Positions 22,781-35,228 of a DNA stretch of 64,000 nt are shown one piece after another. This stretch comes from Cannabis sativa. Lineage: Eukaryota; Streptophyta; Magnoliopsida; Rosales; Cannabaceae. The stretch covers positions 8,928,001 to 8,992,000 of the forward strand of contig NC_083603.1 in NCBI RefSeq assembly GCF_029168945.1, given 5' to 3'. The position numbers and the translations under genes were made by a program. The stretch's first letter is position 1. The number at the start of each line of letters is the position of its first letter. The notes beneath the pieces were generated by a model, which had not been told where the DNA came from, did not search any database, and saw only the letters and a program-made list of their open reading frames with translations.

Positions 22781-24655
22781 TGGTTTGGTGGGTTGATGTA
22801 CACGTAATTCGGTTCATGTAATTTAATAATGGATTTTTTTTTCCCAATTAAACCATTTAATAGTTAATAAATTTTGACAATGGTAATATCCACTTACGAC
22901 AATCTCAAAAATCCCAATTTACCCATTTAGTTAACCAATTTTAATAGAAGGAGAAGGTGAATCAAATCCAAACAAAATCTAAGTAATATAAAAAAAGTAC
23001 TATGTGATGTGACATTTTTCTATTAAAAAAAATAGTACGTACGGTTTTTTGATTTAAATAATAATTTCCAGAATTGAAGTAAAAAAAAATGTCACATCAC
23101 CATCTTGAAATAATAAGTACATGGTTTAAATGGTGAAATAAAAAATGTGATATGACATCCACTCATTTCAGTAGTCAATAATTTATTAACATTTCACATC
23201 ATAATCGTTGTTGGGACCACTACCATAGTTAATTAACTTAGTTTTGTTAATTTTGTTGGGTAATACTATCATAGGGACTACTATCGTATTAAAGCTGACC
23301 TAATTCATTTGTCCAAATTTTAATAACAAAAATGTGATATTAGTATATTAGAGCCCAACAAATATTAAATCTCCTTAAGTAATATACGTAGGTTTCGTAT
23401 TTGCATATAGTATCTTAATTAACTCAAATCAGGGAATCCCATGAGATCTGCATGTACTGAGTTTGATTTGACGTTACACTGTGACATCTCTGACGTACGT
23501 TATTTAAAGTATATGAAATATTCCATTTAACGTCAGTGAGTACACTGTGGGACGTAGGCAGAAAATTAAATATTGATAAGATAACAATTGGTTTTTTTAG
23601 TGAGTATGTAGAAATTAAAATTAGAGGAAATAGTCCATACTTGGCTAAGAAGATTACAATATTTGGACAATTTTGAAATAATTCCCAACAATATAAGAAC
23701 GTGGACTATTAAGAATGGGTAGTAGTCCAAATTTAGTACAACTCCTAAATAGGAAATGGTTGAAACTGTATTAAAATAAGTATTTTACGAATAAATATGT
23801 ACGAAATTATAGTTTACATTTGACAACAACTTCTAATTATCTCATTAAATTCAAATATTGAGTAAACATAATTGCACCATACTGTATTTACGGTGTCAAG
23901 TACTGTGCACATATATTGATGTACGTTATTTTCAAACTTGAACTTATTGAGATATGGGAGATCCAGCTTCTGCCGTACATTGAAATACGTCCCAAATATA
24001 TTTGCTAATTAATTTGTGGGAACCACATTACAATTTTTCACATCTTGATTTAAACATTACAAATTTCCAATATTAAAAGTGAACACCCAACTACCATTAC
24101 CATGAAGATGTTATGAATCCGTGTTGGTAAAATTAATATTAAATATTTTCATTTAAAACCTGATTTGACTAGACTGTACACCCTATCAATCAAGATGACT
24201 TTGTCAATGCATTGGAAAAAGGCATTTGGAAAATTCAATCCAAATGGTGATGTGAGTTCAAATTTCAAATGAAATAATATTTAAAAATAATAATTAATAA
24301 TTTCGAAGGTATTACTAATTACTTGATAGTAATTATATGTCATTATTTCACTAATTTTGTACCATTAATCCGTATAAGGTCACAACATTAGGGTGTACCA
24401 TCTACTTTGAAAACCCTAGCTCATCCACTTATTTTATTATGGAATTATTTTTTAAAATCTGACATTGCAAGTGTTGTTCATAACTTATTGGAAATAGTGA
24501 AACTCAATGGCACATATTGGGTCAACATAGTTCCATTCCAAATAAAATTTAAGTTTACAATTACAAAGACATACACAATAGAACAGAATTTGTACATAAC
24601 TTAGTTCTATCCCAAAATAAATTAATTAGGATGTTTTTTACACTGAAAAATATAG
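22781..24655. other. MULE interior, no gene seen
   Basis: A/T-rich sequence with scattered GTAC motifs. I see no coherent ORF, RNA gene or repeat boundary. Short ORFs here lack family features. Confidence 0.5.
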
Positions 24656-25290
24656 GTTGTATTGAGATATACTATAATATCAGTACTATTATCACATGAT
24701 GCTTTATCTGACTGAAGACTTCAGTTTTCCACCCCGCGTGTCGATTTTGGTCCAGTGTTTGGCGCACCGACGGCTGTATCAAATATGATAACACTCATCC
24801 CCCGATGGCCTTGTGGACTACGGGAGGTTGGGTAGGTTCGGTTGGATGGGATATTTGGCGGCGTCTCAAGTAGTTCCCTCCAGCCTAATCCACCAGTCCG
24901 AACCCTTCGTCAACATTACCTGAATATACATGTAGCACGTACATAAAATTTCTAAGAATCAATTTGTAATAATATACTATTGAAAAAAATAGACAAAAAT
25001 AGTTGAGTTATTACCCAGATTTATTATGAGATGATTGATTGAATTGCTGAAATTTCCTTAATGCATCTACAACACACGGTTGTAGTGCATACCAATCCTT
25101 CTGTTTACACATCTTCACTTCGGTGCAACAACAATACATAATTTATTTTTTCATATATTATCCCTACACATATGTGTACAGGAAGGGAGTGAGTTCTCTA
25201 GGAAAGAGAACAATACTAAATTGAGGTGTGAAGGAGTAAGGACAGGTAGAGGGGTATATATAGTACTTGTGGATGTGATTGTGTTGTGTA
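24656..25290 (-). repeat. Duplicated promoter-plus-exon unit, copy 1
   Basis: A direct copy of 26400-27045. On the minus strand both copies hold a TATA box (ACTATATATACCCC, 25255-25262 here), an ATG about 115 bp downstream (25139), a 125-nt exon-like block beginning MYCCCTEVKMCKQKDWYALQ, a GTAATA donor at 25014, and a TATATTCAG acceptor at 24920. Continuing the frame into the next block hits a stop at once. The predicted product is therefore at most about 42 residues, or the unit is a broken or partial gene. Family unknown. Confidence 0.55.
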
Positions 25291-26399
25291 GTCTTTTCAA
25301 AAATTAAAAAAAAAAATTAATACAAACTGGAACTGCTAAAGATGGGGTGATATGACACCAATACAAACCTGATTTTGTCAATGCATTGAAAACCGTTACT
25401 TCAACATACCCAACCAACTAATAAATTTTCCTTGAAAGACGTAATTTGAACCAACCTATTGACCGGTTTTGTTATGGTTTGGTTCAGTTTGTACGTGTAA
25501 GAAATTAGTACAATTTGTAAGAAAAAAAGTTGTTATTAGTTTGTATTGGAATTCTAATTTCCAATAATCAGTTGACATGTGTAGGATGTATTACCTTCTT
25601 TAATAAAATAAAAAATATTTATTTAAATATACAAACCTTTGAAGTCAATATGAATGAAAATAATGTTTTAATTTAAATATACATTTTCAATTTTGACTGG
25701 GTTAATATCAATGAAACTTAATTTTTGTCTTATGTTAATAAAATCTCCTACAGTACATATGATGTGACATATAACTATGTAAAACTCAGCCAAGTACGTT
25801 TTTACAATAAAATAATAATTTCAACACTTAAAGTAAACAACAAATCCTTCAAAACCCTAAAAAACGATTTTAAATAAATGAGGAAGACCTTTTTTGTATT
25901 TTAAAATAATAAACATTTTAATAATATTTTCCCATCACTCCATATACGGTCAAATCAGTAGGTTGTACTATCCACTTGAATAACCTAAAATAAAAATTAC
26001 GTAGAAATCTGTTATTACTATAATTAAATTATTTAACTAATTCTGTTCTTAATAAAATTACAGAATTTATTAAAAAGAAAATCAAGTAATATAGTACTAT
26101 TTATTTTTTTGATCTAAGTCAAATATTGTATGTATATTTTTTAGTACAGTTTTCTTAAAAAAATGATTTTAATAATTAATTAATATCTCATTGATTGGGA
26201 CAAGATACCGTAAAATACGGTTGTTTAATTTTGGGTATTGTTTATTAGTGGATTTAATATAAACCAGTTAACCATGTACATCTTCAGATTGAGCGTGAAA
26301 TAAAAATAAAAGACAAATTATGCAACCAATTAATTATCATAATTATTTTAGTACGTAAATTGATTAATTATCATTATTATTTGATACTGTAAACATACA
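25291..26399. other. MULE interior, no gene seen
   Basis: A/T-rich spacer between the two duplicated units. No supported gene. Confidence 0.5.
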
Positions 26400-27045
26400 T
26401 TGTATTGAGATGAATTTGTACATATACTATAACATCGGGACTCTTATTACATGAGGAAGCAATTTGACCTAAGACTGTAAAAAACGCTGACATTTGCCTC
26501 CCGCATATCTTTTCTTCAAGGGTCTGGCGCACCGTTATGTCAAATATTATAACACTCATTCCTCGGTGGCTTTGTCCACTCGGGAGGTTAAGGTTCGGTA
26601 GGATGACATATTTGGGTGGCCGTTTTGGAAGTAGTTCCCTCCACCCTAGTCCACCCATCCCAAACCTTCGTCAACATTTCCTGAATATACATGTACCACA
26701 TACATAAAATTTTTAAGAAACAATTTGTAATAATATAATATTGAAATAAATAGACATAAAGAGTTGAGTTATTACCAAAATTTGTTATGAGATGATTGAT
26801 TGAATTGCTGAAATTCCCTTGATGCACCTACAACACACGGTTGCAGTGCATACCAATCCTTCTGTTTACACATCTTCACTTTGGTGCAACAACAATACAT
26901 AATTTATTTTTTTAATATATTATACACACGTCTACATATAGGGAGTGAGTTGTCTAGGATAGAAAACAATACGAAATTGTGAAGGAGTAAGGAGAGGTAG
27001 AGGGGTATATATAGTACTTGTGGATGTGATTGTTGAGTGTAGTCT
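26400..27045 (-). repeat. Duplicated promoter-plus-exon unit, copy 2
   Basis: The partner of 24656-25290, about 1.74 kb away in the same orientation, with TATA box, ATG (26900), a 125-nt exon-like block and splice signals (donor at 26775) all conserved in place. The block differs from copy 1 by several amino-acid changes (for example E to K and D to G), so protein coding is not clearly under constraint. An ORF at 26658-26377 reads through the rest of the unit without family features. Confidence 0.55.
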
Positions 27046-27594
27046 TGACAAAAATTTAAAAATAATAATTAATAATATAACCCTAGGTACGGCTACAAAT
27101 AACCTAAAGCTATTTATTTGACTTTTTCAATCCCTTGAAAAACGTAATATCAACAAACCCAATCCCCTACTAACTTTTCCTTGGAAGACGTAATTGGAAC
27201 CAATATGCATGCTCGGTTTTGTTCTGAATTGGTTCACTGTGCTAAACAAAAATTATGTATTTAAATAAGGTAAATGTTGCTCCCATTGTTATCACATGTA
27301 GCAACAAATATCCTAATATTATGTCCAAATAAACATGTGTGGCCAAATGAATAAGAAATTAAATTAGGATGTTTACTAATAATGAAAACTCAATATTTTT
27401 TTAAATACGATTTTAATATTTCATTAAAATATTATTCGTTCGAGTAAATATTGCAATAATTTTTGTAAGATTACATTAACGTATCAATCGTTGGAATCAA
27501 GATTACAATAATTTTTTGAATACTATATAAATATAGATATTTAATAACAAAACCGTTTAATGTTATGAATACAATAGTAGTTTAAGACAAGAAG
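27046..27594. other. MULE interior, no gene seen
   Basis: A/T-rich, non-coding sequence leading into the tandem array. Confidence 0.5.
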
Positions 27595-29205
27595 TGACTC
27601 TAGTAATAAAATCAGGAGAATAGTGAATCCGGTACGCTTCATGATGAACAGAGTACACACTCAGCCCAAACAACCTAAATTCATAGTGCGACTTCTGCCA
27701 TACTGCATCGGTGTCACTCTGTACAACCCTAGGTCGAACTTGTTTCGGTGAGTTCGTTAGAAGAGGAGTGACTCCGGTACCCAACAGCAAACTTCACTAC
27801 ATACTGTGTCACCACGCATGTAAACACCGCGAGTGACAACGTCAGTACTACGAACGGTTAACTGTCGCGCCGTACAACCCTAGCTCGAACTGGATTCAGT
27901 GAGTTTGTTAGGAGGATAGTGACTCCGGTACACCAAAGCTAACTTGACTACATACTCTGTGTCACAGGGCCCGTAAACACCGAAAGTGACAGCGTCAGTA
28001 CTACGAATGGTTGAGTGTCACTCCGTACAACCCTAGGTGGAACTGGATTCAGTGAGTTCGTTAGGAGGATAGTGACTCCGGTACACCAAAGCTTACTTGA
28101 CTACATACTCTGTGACACAGGGCACGTAAACACCGCAAGTGACAGCGTCAGTACTACGAATGGTTGAGTGTCACTCCGTACACGAATGGTGAAACTGGAT
28201 TCAGTGAGTTCGTGATGAGGATAGTGACTCTGCTACACCAATGCTAACCTGAGTACTTACTGTGTGTCACATTAACCAAAAAACACCGCCTGCATCAGTG
28301 TGAGTGCTATGAACGGTTGACTGCCGCTCATTAAAACCCTAGCCCGAGAGGATGTTCAGTGAGTTCGTCATGAGGATAGTGACTCCGGTACACGAATGGT
28401 GACACGAGTACTTACTGTGTGTCACATTAACCAAAAAACACCGCCAGTAACAGTGTCAGTGCTATGAACGGTTGACTGCCGCTCACTAGAACCCTAGCCC
28501 GAGAGGATGTTCAGTGAGTTCGTGATGAGGATAGTGACTCTGCTACACCAATGCTAACCTGAGTACTTACTGTGTGTCACATTAACCAAAAAACACCCCT
28601 AGTAACAGTGTGAGTGCTATGAACGGTTAACTGCCGCTCATTAAAACCCTAGCCCGAGAGGATGTTCAGTGAGTTCGTCATGAGGATAGTGACTCCGGTA
28701 CACGAATGGTGACACGAGTACTTACTGTGTGTCACATTAACCAAAAAACACCGCCAGTAACAGTGTCAGTGCTATGAACGGTTGACTGCCGCTCACTAGA
28801 ACCCTAGCCCGAGAGGATGTTCAGTGAGTTCGTGATGAGGATAGTGACTCCGGTACACGAATGGTGACACGAGTACTTACTGTGTGTCACATTAACCAAA
28901 AAACACCGCCAGTAACAGTGTCAGTGCTATGAAAGGTTGACTGCCGCTCATTAGAACCCTAGCCCGAGAGGATGTTCAGTGAGTTCGTCATGAGGATAGT
29001 GACTCCGGTACACCAAAGCTAACTTGAGTACTTACTGTGTGTCACATTAACCAAAAAACACCGCCTGTCTCAGTGTGAGTGCTATGAACGGTTGACTGCC
29101 GCTCATTAGAACCCTAGCCCCAGAGGATGTTCAGTGAGTTTGTCCTGAGGATAGTTACTCCGGTACACGAATGGTGACATGAGTACTTACTGTGTGTCAG
29201 AGATA
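27595..29205. repeat. ~155-bp tandem-repeat array inside the MULE
   Basis: About ten units of 150-156 bp. Unit starts (TTCAGTGAGTTCGT or variants) fall near 27743, 27894, 28049, 28200, 28354, 28510, 28665, 28820, 28975 and 29129, with a diverged partial unit before the first. Each unit carries GATAGTGACTCCGGTACAC, TACTGTGTGTCACATTAACC, AACACCGCC, GTGCTATGAACGGTTGACTG and AACCCTAGCCCGAG. Units near 28200/28354 and 28510/28665 alternate two variants, giving a higher-order dimer of about 310 bp. GTGAC/GTCAC half-sites recur in both orientations. The array is more GC-rich than its surroundings and has no long ORF. Confidence 0.92.
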
Positions 29206-29337
29206 CTGATAGTAACAGGATGTTCATTGTTACCATAACGAACCCCCCGTGAAAAATTGTAAATTTTTAAAAAATATTCCAACATGTAATTTTCGGCTTC
29301 ACGACAGAGATACTGATAGTAACAGGATGTTCACTGT
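29197..29337. repeat. Short direct repeat after the array
   Basis: AGAGATACTGATAGTAACAG followed by GATGTTCA occurs at about 29199 and again at about 29306, bracketing a diverged segment. It looks like the frayed end of the tandem array. Confidence 0.6.
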
Positions 29338-30020
29338 AGACAACACTAATTTTTTTTTATAATAATTATATAATATTAAAAAAAACTAAATAATTATAAA
29401 GAAATATTAATCAAGACTTTTATAAATGTATTTGTTTGTATTTTTATATTTTTAAGTGTGGTAATAATATATTCGGGTGTTTGCAGTGTGGGTAGTGTAG
29501 TTTTTAACCTTTTTTTTAACCAATCCATACATGCGGTTTTTCCAATTTCTCAAACCGCACTCGCACCGCGAAACTAAAAATCGCAGAACTCGCACTGCGG
29601 AAAATGGTGCGATGCGGTACAGTTTTTTTGATTTGGAATATTACCAATAATTAAACTATCACAAATACAACAAAACTTGAGCAACATTTGTCAAAAATTA
29701 AATTTCAATCAACGTAAATTAAAATATTTAATGTTTACTAATATTATTTAATAGATTTAACAAATATTTGGTAGTGAAATATGGGACGTACACTGTTCAC
29801 TTGATGGACCTTGTCAATTCACACAACACTAAAATATTATTTTAAAAGAAAGGACTGTTTGTGACATGACATGATACGCTTCCCAACGAAACAATCAGCC
29901 ATGCCCTATTTTGTTGTACGAATTAGGTTTTGAAATTGGGGTTTATTTTGGCACCAAGATTGATAATGTTAGAAATTTTTTTAAAAAAATTCATTTTCCC
30001 ACCACTAACTCATTTGGAAC
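29338..30020. other. Non-coding stretch with a GC-rich palindromic patch
   Basis: About 29510-29630 contains inverted GCGGTTTTT / AACCGCAC / GCACCGCG / TGCGGTAC motifs within otherwise A/T-rich DNA. It resembles the GCGGT-rich termini of some plant hAT-type repeats, but no target duplication was found. Confidence 0.3.
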
Positions 30021-30024
30021 AGCC

Positions 30025-30032
30025 TATATATA
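30025..30032 (+). promoter_or_regulatory. TATA box of the GRF zinc-finger gene
   Basis: TATATATA in GCCTATATATAAAC, about 100 bp before the ATG at 30135, with a CA-rich leader between. Confidence 0.55.
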
Positions 30033-30134
30033 AACATGTGCCCCCTTTCCTTGTGAGTAACACACATTATCTCCACCATAGTTAGAACAAAAAAAAATTT
30101 GTACACCTCACTCACAAATTATAGTACATCGCAC

Positions 30135-30603
30135 ATGGTGGCTGGTGGTGGAGAAGACTCATGCGGGTTCGATGGGGGTGGTCCGCCTTGGAGAAATTCA
30201 CTTCAGGGACACCCCCATTGCTACTGTGGTGATCTAGCTTATGTTTGGACTTCTAGTAGTAGAGCAAATCCTGGTCGTCGATTCTTCGGATGTCCACACT
30301 ATGTAAGAGTTTTGTCTTTTTAGATTCAAAAGTACTTCTCATTTATGTTTTCTGTACTTAGGCAGCCATGATAAACTAATAGGGTTATTTTCAACTCAGG
30401 AGAACGATGAAAGTCGAGGATGTGATTACTTTTGTTGGATCGATAAATCACATGGTAAGAGAAGTACAGATGCTACACCTGGATTGCGAAACCAAATCAA
30501 GATTTTGGAAGAAGATAAGAAACGCAATGAGAATGTTATTAGAAAATTAATTTTTATCATTTTTATTTGCCTTTTCATCATTGTCCAACTTATATTGCGT
30601 TAA
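30135..30603 (+). CDS. GRF-type zinc-finger protein with C-terminal membrane anchor
   Basis: Two exons, 30135-30302 and 30400-30603, joined in phase 0 across a 97-bp GT-AG intron (CACTAT|GTAAGA ... AACTCAG|GAGAAC), giving 123 residues. The intron splits one GRF zinc finger: HCYCGDLAYVWTSSSRANPG and GRRFFGCPHY before it, then ENDESRGCDYFCWID after it. This supplies the conserved Cys, His and aromatic residues of the family. A charged helix (ILEEDKKRNENVIRK) and a hydrophobic tail (LIFIIFICLFIIVQLILR) follow, suggesting a tail-anchored membrane protein. GRF fingers bind single-stranded nucleic acid in characterised proteins. Small anchored GRF proteins of this layout are common in plant genomes; their role is unclear. 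The ATG at 30135 is the first in frame. Confidence 0.82.
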
Positions 30604-31559
30604 AGATATGGGTTGTCCCAAAATGCAAATGTTTTGTATATCTTATGTTCTCAAAACTTGTTTAACTTAATTGTGTAGAACTTAATAGATGCGTGTGGAT
30701 GATGACGAAAATTTCATTTGGTATGAAGTACCCACTACGTTCTCAAAATTATATGTTTTGTACATTTCTAATTTCTGTAGCAAATTTCGTCAATGGGTTC
30801 AATGTGAAGTTGCAAAATTATATATTATTCACATCTTTGTATTTGTTATGTGAAGTAGCGCAATGAGAATGTTCTATATTCCATATTTTTCCTCATTACT
30901 ATGTTATGAAAAACCAAATTTAAGGGGGCTATTGTCTATTTACATTTGGTTAGAGTAATGGGAGTTGATATGGTATGGTTTCAATCTTTTTTTTAATATG
31001 TTCTCAAAACTCAGTTCAAAGTTGAATGAGTACAAAGATTTGGTAACTAACATCAAACAATTAACAAGTGACCTTTGTCGTTATTTGTAATGTTATAGTA
31101 CATGTGTTTTGAAAAATCAGTTTAAAGTTTAATGACTACAAAGATTTGGTCAGATTAGGCAAGTAACATGATTTCCTTCAAATAATTAAGAAGAAGTCAC
31201 CTCTTAACCAAAAAAACAAATAAAGAAAATTAAGAAGTCACCTTTGTTTTCGGGTTAAATAATTTCTGTGAAGTACAATCAACTACTTCTGAAGTATGGG
31301 TACATTGTAAGAGTTGTTATGGTGTGAGTACAAAGATTTGCTAAGTATGGTTTAATATATTCTCAAAACTAAAATAAACACAAGTCTGTGAACATAATAA
31401 CCAGTTCCAAACGTCAACTAATAAAAACAGATGTCTAAATCCAAATGCTCCCAAATCCAAACTAAACAACACACAAATAACACAACCTATGCTCCCAAAT
31501 CCAAACTACACAACACACTAATAACACAACCTATTAATAACACAAGTGTTTTTTACACA
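30604..31559. other. Non-coding stretch between convergent MULE genes
   Basis: It lies between the 3' ends of the GRF gene and the Ulp1 gene. A/T-rich, with repeated phrases such as TACAAAGATTTGGT (about 31032 and 31138) and CCCAAATCCAAACTA (about 31449 and 31495). No gene seen. Confidence 0.5.
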
Positions 31560-34500
31560 CTATTCACCATATGAAATCTTAGTCTTGCTAGACTGAAACC
31601 TAGGGGAGGCTCTTGACGGGGGAAACATGTTTGCATTGCGAGACTTCGCTGTACTGAACCGAGGATCGCGTGGAGACTTTGACGGACTATGCAAAGGGGC
31701 CGAGGATGATGCAAATGAGCTGCCTTGTGCAGCCCTACGATCTTCAACCACTTTGGTACGAATTTCATTTTGTTCATCAGTTATGATCCTCACAGCGATT
31801 TCCAAACGTGCCTCAACCGGGTGAAACTGTGCCACAATACAGAAACAAAAACAAAAAATTAGAAAATGTAATTAACTCTAATCAACTTGACAGTAAAACA
31901 CCGAATAAAATTTAAATTACACAACGTTAATCTCAATCAAACTTGCGTAGTACATTCTGAAATAACTAAACAGTGGTATACCTCATCAACTACTTCTTCC
32001 TCATTGGCCACAACCTCCATGTACTTCATGACGTATACACCGCAATCTCGGTCATTGTCTTGTTGAGGAAGCCCGCGATCTTTCCTGTCAATTCTGAAAT
32101 CCACGAAAGTCACATTCTTCGACCTATTCTCCTCAAACAAAAGGTCCAACGTCGGCAACTGCAAACGTATACAATTAGTTAGATTCAATGAAGAATGAGT
32201 TCACATCAAACAATGAAACTTTGCAAGTTTACCATTTCTTTCGTAGCCTCCACACGATACTTCTCATTCATTGCGGTGTGTAGGGAGTCCAGAAATGAGA
32301 CAACCTTAGACTTCATATTTACTTCGGCACCAAACCAATGTGGTGCACCTTCTAGAGTCAACACCGGCACAAACATCTACAATTGAATAGAGGAACAATA
32401 AAGTCAAAAATAAATTGAAATTACAGACCATATAGATATTCGACACTACAATGACCAATATGCATCGCTAACATATCTCAGTTTTCAAAATTACAATTAA
32501 GAACGACCATGTGTATATGATGAAGTACCTTGACGCATTTTTCCAAGTTGTCTTCGTAAAACAGTTTTGACCACTCCCGGTCTTTCGCAATCCTCTTCAC
32601 ATTAAACGAACCGAGAGTTTTTTTGCTGCAAAAGCATTGTTCATCTTGTCAAGTAACAGAAATTACAACCAAACTGAATTACAAAATTTAAAATAAGTTG
32701 TACAGCAAAGCAATTACCGAGATGCGAGTGGGCATGTACCAAACACGAGGTTGGTCAGGTAATCGACTATCACGTTCGTACTTGTTCATTAGTATAGAAA
32801 AACAGTCAATGATCTGCAACAAAATGAAATATGATTTACACATGTACAATAAATGATACATATTTAGTTAATACTTTGACACTTACGGATCCCTCAACTT
32901 CTCGCAACGGTCGCAACGATGCCATGCACCTCCTATCCACTTCAAACTTTCGAAATTTCGCAAGCACATATCTGATTCAATTGTAATCAATGTAACTGTT
33001 ATTAAAAATTTCTACAAGTATATCATAATGAGAAATACGAAAATAACATTTACTTACCCCGGATCTAATGTGTTGCTAAAAATAAACTTGTAAAACCCAT
33101 ATTGGTTACGGGGGATCGCTTCCTTCGTCTTGAAAGGCCCGACAACAGTTCTGCCCGACTCAATGAATTGCTCGTACGCCTTATCGTTGAAGTCATCCTC
33201 AATTAAAGGCACATTCTCCGACTGTGTCTTCTTTGATTTGACGAGGGCTTTGCCTTTATTCCAGAAAGATGCCACTTCGACTATATCAAAGTCCTCATCG
33301 TCGAAGGTCTTATGTGCAGCACCTTCATCTTCAACAGATTTTGTAATAGATAGTAAAGGCGTACTTACAGAATCCACCACATTTTCGTCGGATAGACCAA
33401 CAACATTAGTCTTTGAACGGACAGGGGACTTCAACGGGGACTCCTCCACGGCCTGGCTGCACTCCGCCTTCTTCCCCGTTTCCGCAGCAGCATCCTCCTC
33501 CAACTCTCGGTCAATACCACCTACACCTTCTCCTTTGTCCATAAATTTCAAAGAAAATGATCTCAACTGAGACTTTAACTCATTGGAGAAGTACTCCTTC
33601 AACTCGTTGATAGAGCTGAAAAAGTGGTCACTGCTCTTTCTTCCTTCCGAGTCGGAGTAGTAGTTGGGCAGTATTACGGGATTCGAAGTGAGCGTTATCT
33701 GTTAAACATAACAAATTTAACAAATTTAATTTTTCAAACCCAAAATAATTAATATCAACTGAAATCACATTACCACATTATAACCAAAATTCGATGTACC
33801 TTGTCGCTGTTGGGACCCCCATTGTCTTTCACAAATTTGTAAGCGGACTTACATTGTTTACTACCCCAAAAATCAACGGGGAGCACTGTTCGGTCGACAT
33901 ATCCAAAGTTCCACTCCACGTGAGTCAAGTACACCAACTGTCACAAACAAACAATGTATTAGTAATACATTCGACTAATAAATCACAATATTATATTATA
34001 AACTGAATAAACACATTTACATAATTGAAAGATAACAAAATCAATGTACCTGGAGGAATAAGGTGCAGCCAGATACATTCTTCGTGGCCTTATTTCGGAA
34101 TCTGAAAATTGAGTTCATCAGATACCTGAACCCCGCAGTCGCCCAGTTCTTGTGGCGAATGTCCCTGGTAACCCTAAGGGAGTGCAAGTACCCCGAAGTG
34201 ATATCGACCCCCGTTTTCGGCGCAAGGACTGTCCCTATGACCACCAAAGAAAATTTAATCAGAAATAGGCTGTCTGCCTCAACGCACTCCAACAAAGATT
34301 TCTCCAACATTGTCAAGGACACGGTGTACTCGACAACATTCAATATCTCCTCCAGATATCGAGTGTCACTATCACCCTCGGTGACTACAGGATCCCCTCC
34401 GTCGTCCACCCCCATAACATCTCCGAACATCGCGGCAGATAAGTGAATTTTCCTCCCATACAAATCCAGTATGCTAGTGGTTGGGTCAACATGTTTGATT

Positions 34501-35217
34501 AACCAACTCACTAGTCGGGTGTCAACGTATGGTGCATCCTCTCTGATGAATGATCCAAATCCAGCATTTTGGATCACATCTTTCTGCTCCAAGTTCAGGT
34601 TCTTGCAAATCCTGATTAAACGGTTGAAGGAGCATCGACCGTACACAGATGCTTCTTCACTTTCAGGAGCACCCTCTTCCTCATCCACCTCCACTTTCTT
34701 CCCCTTGGCATCAGCTGCCTTTGGTTTCCTCCCCCTTGTTTTCACTGCCTTCTTAGCGGGATTAGGGTTAGGGTCATAGCTTCTCCACTCAGACTTCTCC
34801 TCGTCGGTGAAACCTTTATATTGCACTTTCAATTTGTCGGTAGCCTGTAATATGAGGCAAACTTACATCAACTACAGAGTACATGGAAAGAATCTTAAAG
34901 TACGTCAAACAACCCTAGGTCAATTACAGACAATTGATATAAAAAAATTAAGTAACAGTCGACATCAAACCTCTTTCTCAGTTAATCCCTTCTCAGCTGC
35001 TCGAAGGGCTTTGTAGTTCGCATTGCTACATATGGACATAATTTCAATCAAATATATAATAAAATAAATGTTAAACATCAATCACACGAGTAAACAACTA
35101 TCCATCATTCAAAACTTACAAGAAATTTCTCCAAGCAACCGCATTATCGTTCGGCTCGAGGGTGACATCCTTCTTTACGGGTTCATTTCCCCCTTTCCTT
35201 TTGCGTTTCCCAGCCAT
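31560..35217 (-). CDS. Ulp1-like (SUMO protease-type) cysteine peptidase, 11 exons
   Basis: Exons on the minus strand: 35217-35120, 35025-34971, 34844-34050, 33937-33800, 33698-33058, 32971-32887, 32813-32718, 32625-32529, 32376-32233, 32158-31982, 31826-31560. All junctions are GT-AG and phases match, giving about 860 residues. An N-terminal basic stretch is followed by a globular domain (GFGSFIRED ... DLYGRKIHLSAAMFGDVMG) like the one preceding Ulp1 in plant mobile-element proteins, then a charged linker. The C48 peptidase has its His in GAPHWFG, Asp in SFLDSL, Gln in LPQQDN and Cys in DRDCGVYVMKY. One junction is uncertain: with exon 7 ending at 32718 an A7 run breaks the frame. A donor 22 bp earlier (GTTTG|GTACAT) restores it. 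Possibly functional. Confidence 0.85.
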
Positions 35218-35228
35218 GTATGATGAAC

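Noticed and set aside
27563..27790. A 75-residue ORF at the start of the tandem array
   Set aside because: It covers a diverged repeat unit only; the frame is not kept in later units.
27595..29205. CRISPR array or centromeric satellite
   Set aside because: This is plant DNA with ~155-bp units and no repeat-spacer structure, and the array is confined inside transposon ends, so it is an element-internal tandem repeat.
30099..30134. Upstream start for the GRF gene
   Set aside because: The open frame there begins at a TTG; the first ATG is at 30135.
34063..34446. Plus-strand ORF of 127 residues
   Set aside because: It is antisense to the third Ulp1 exon, whose minus-strand frame and splice sites are clearly the real ones.
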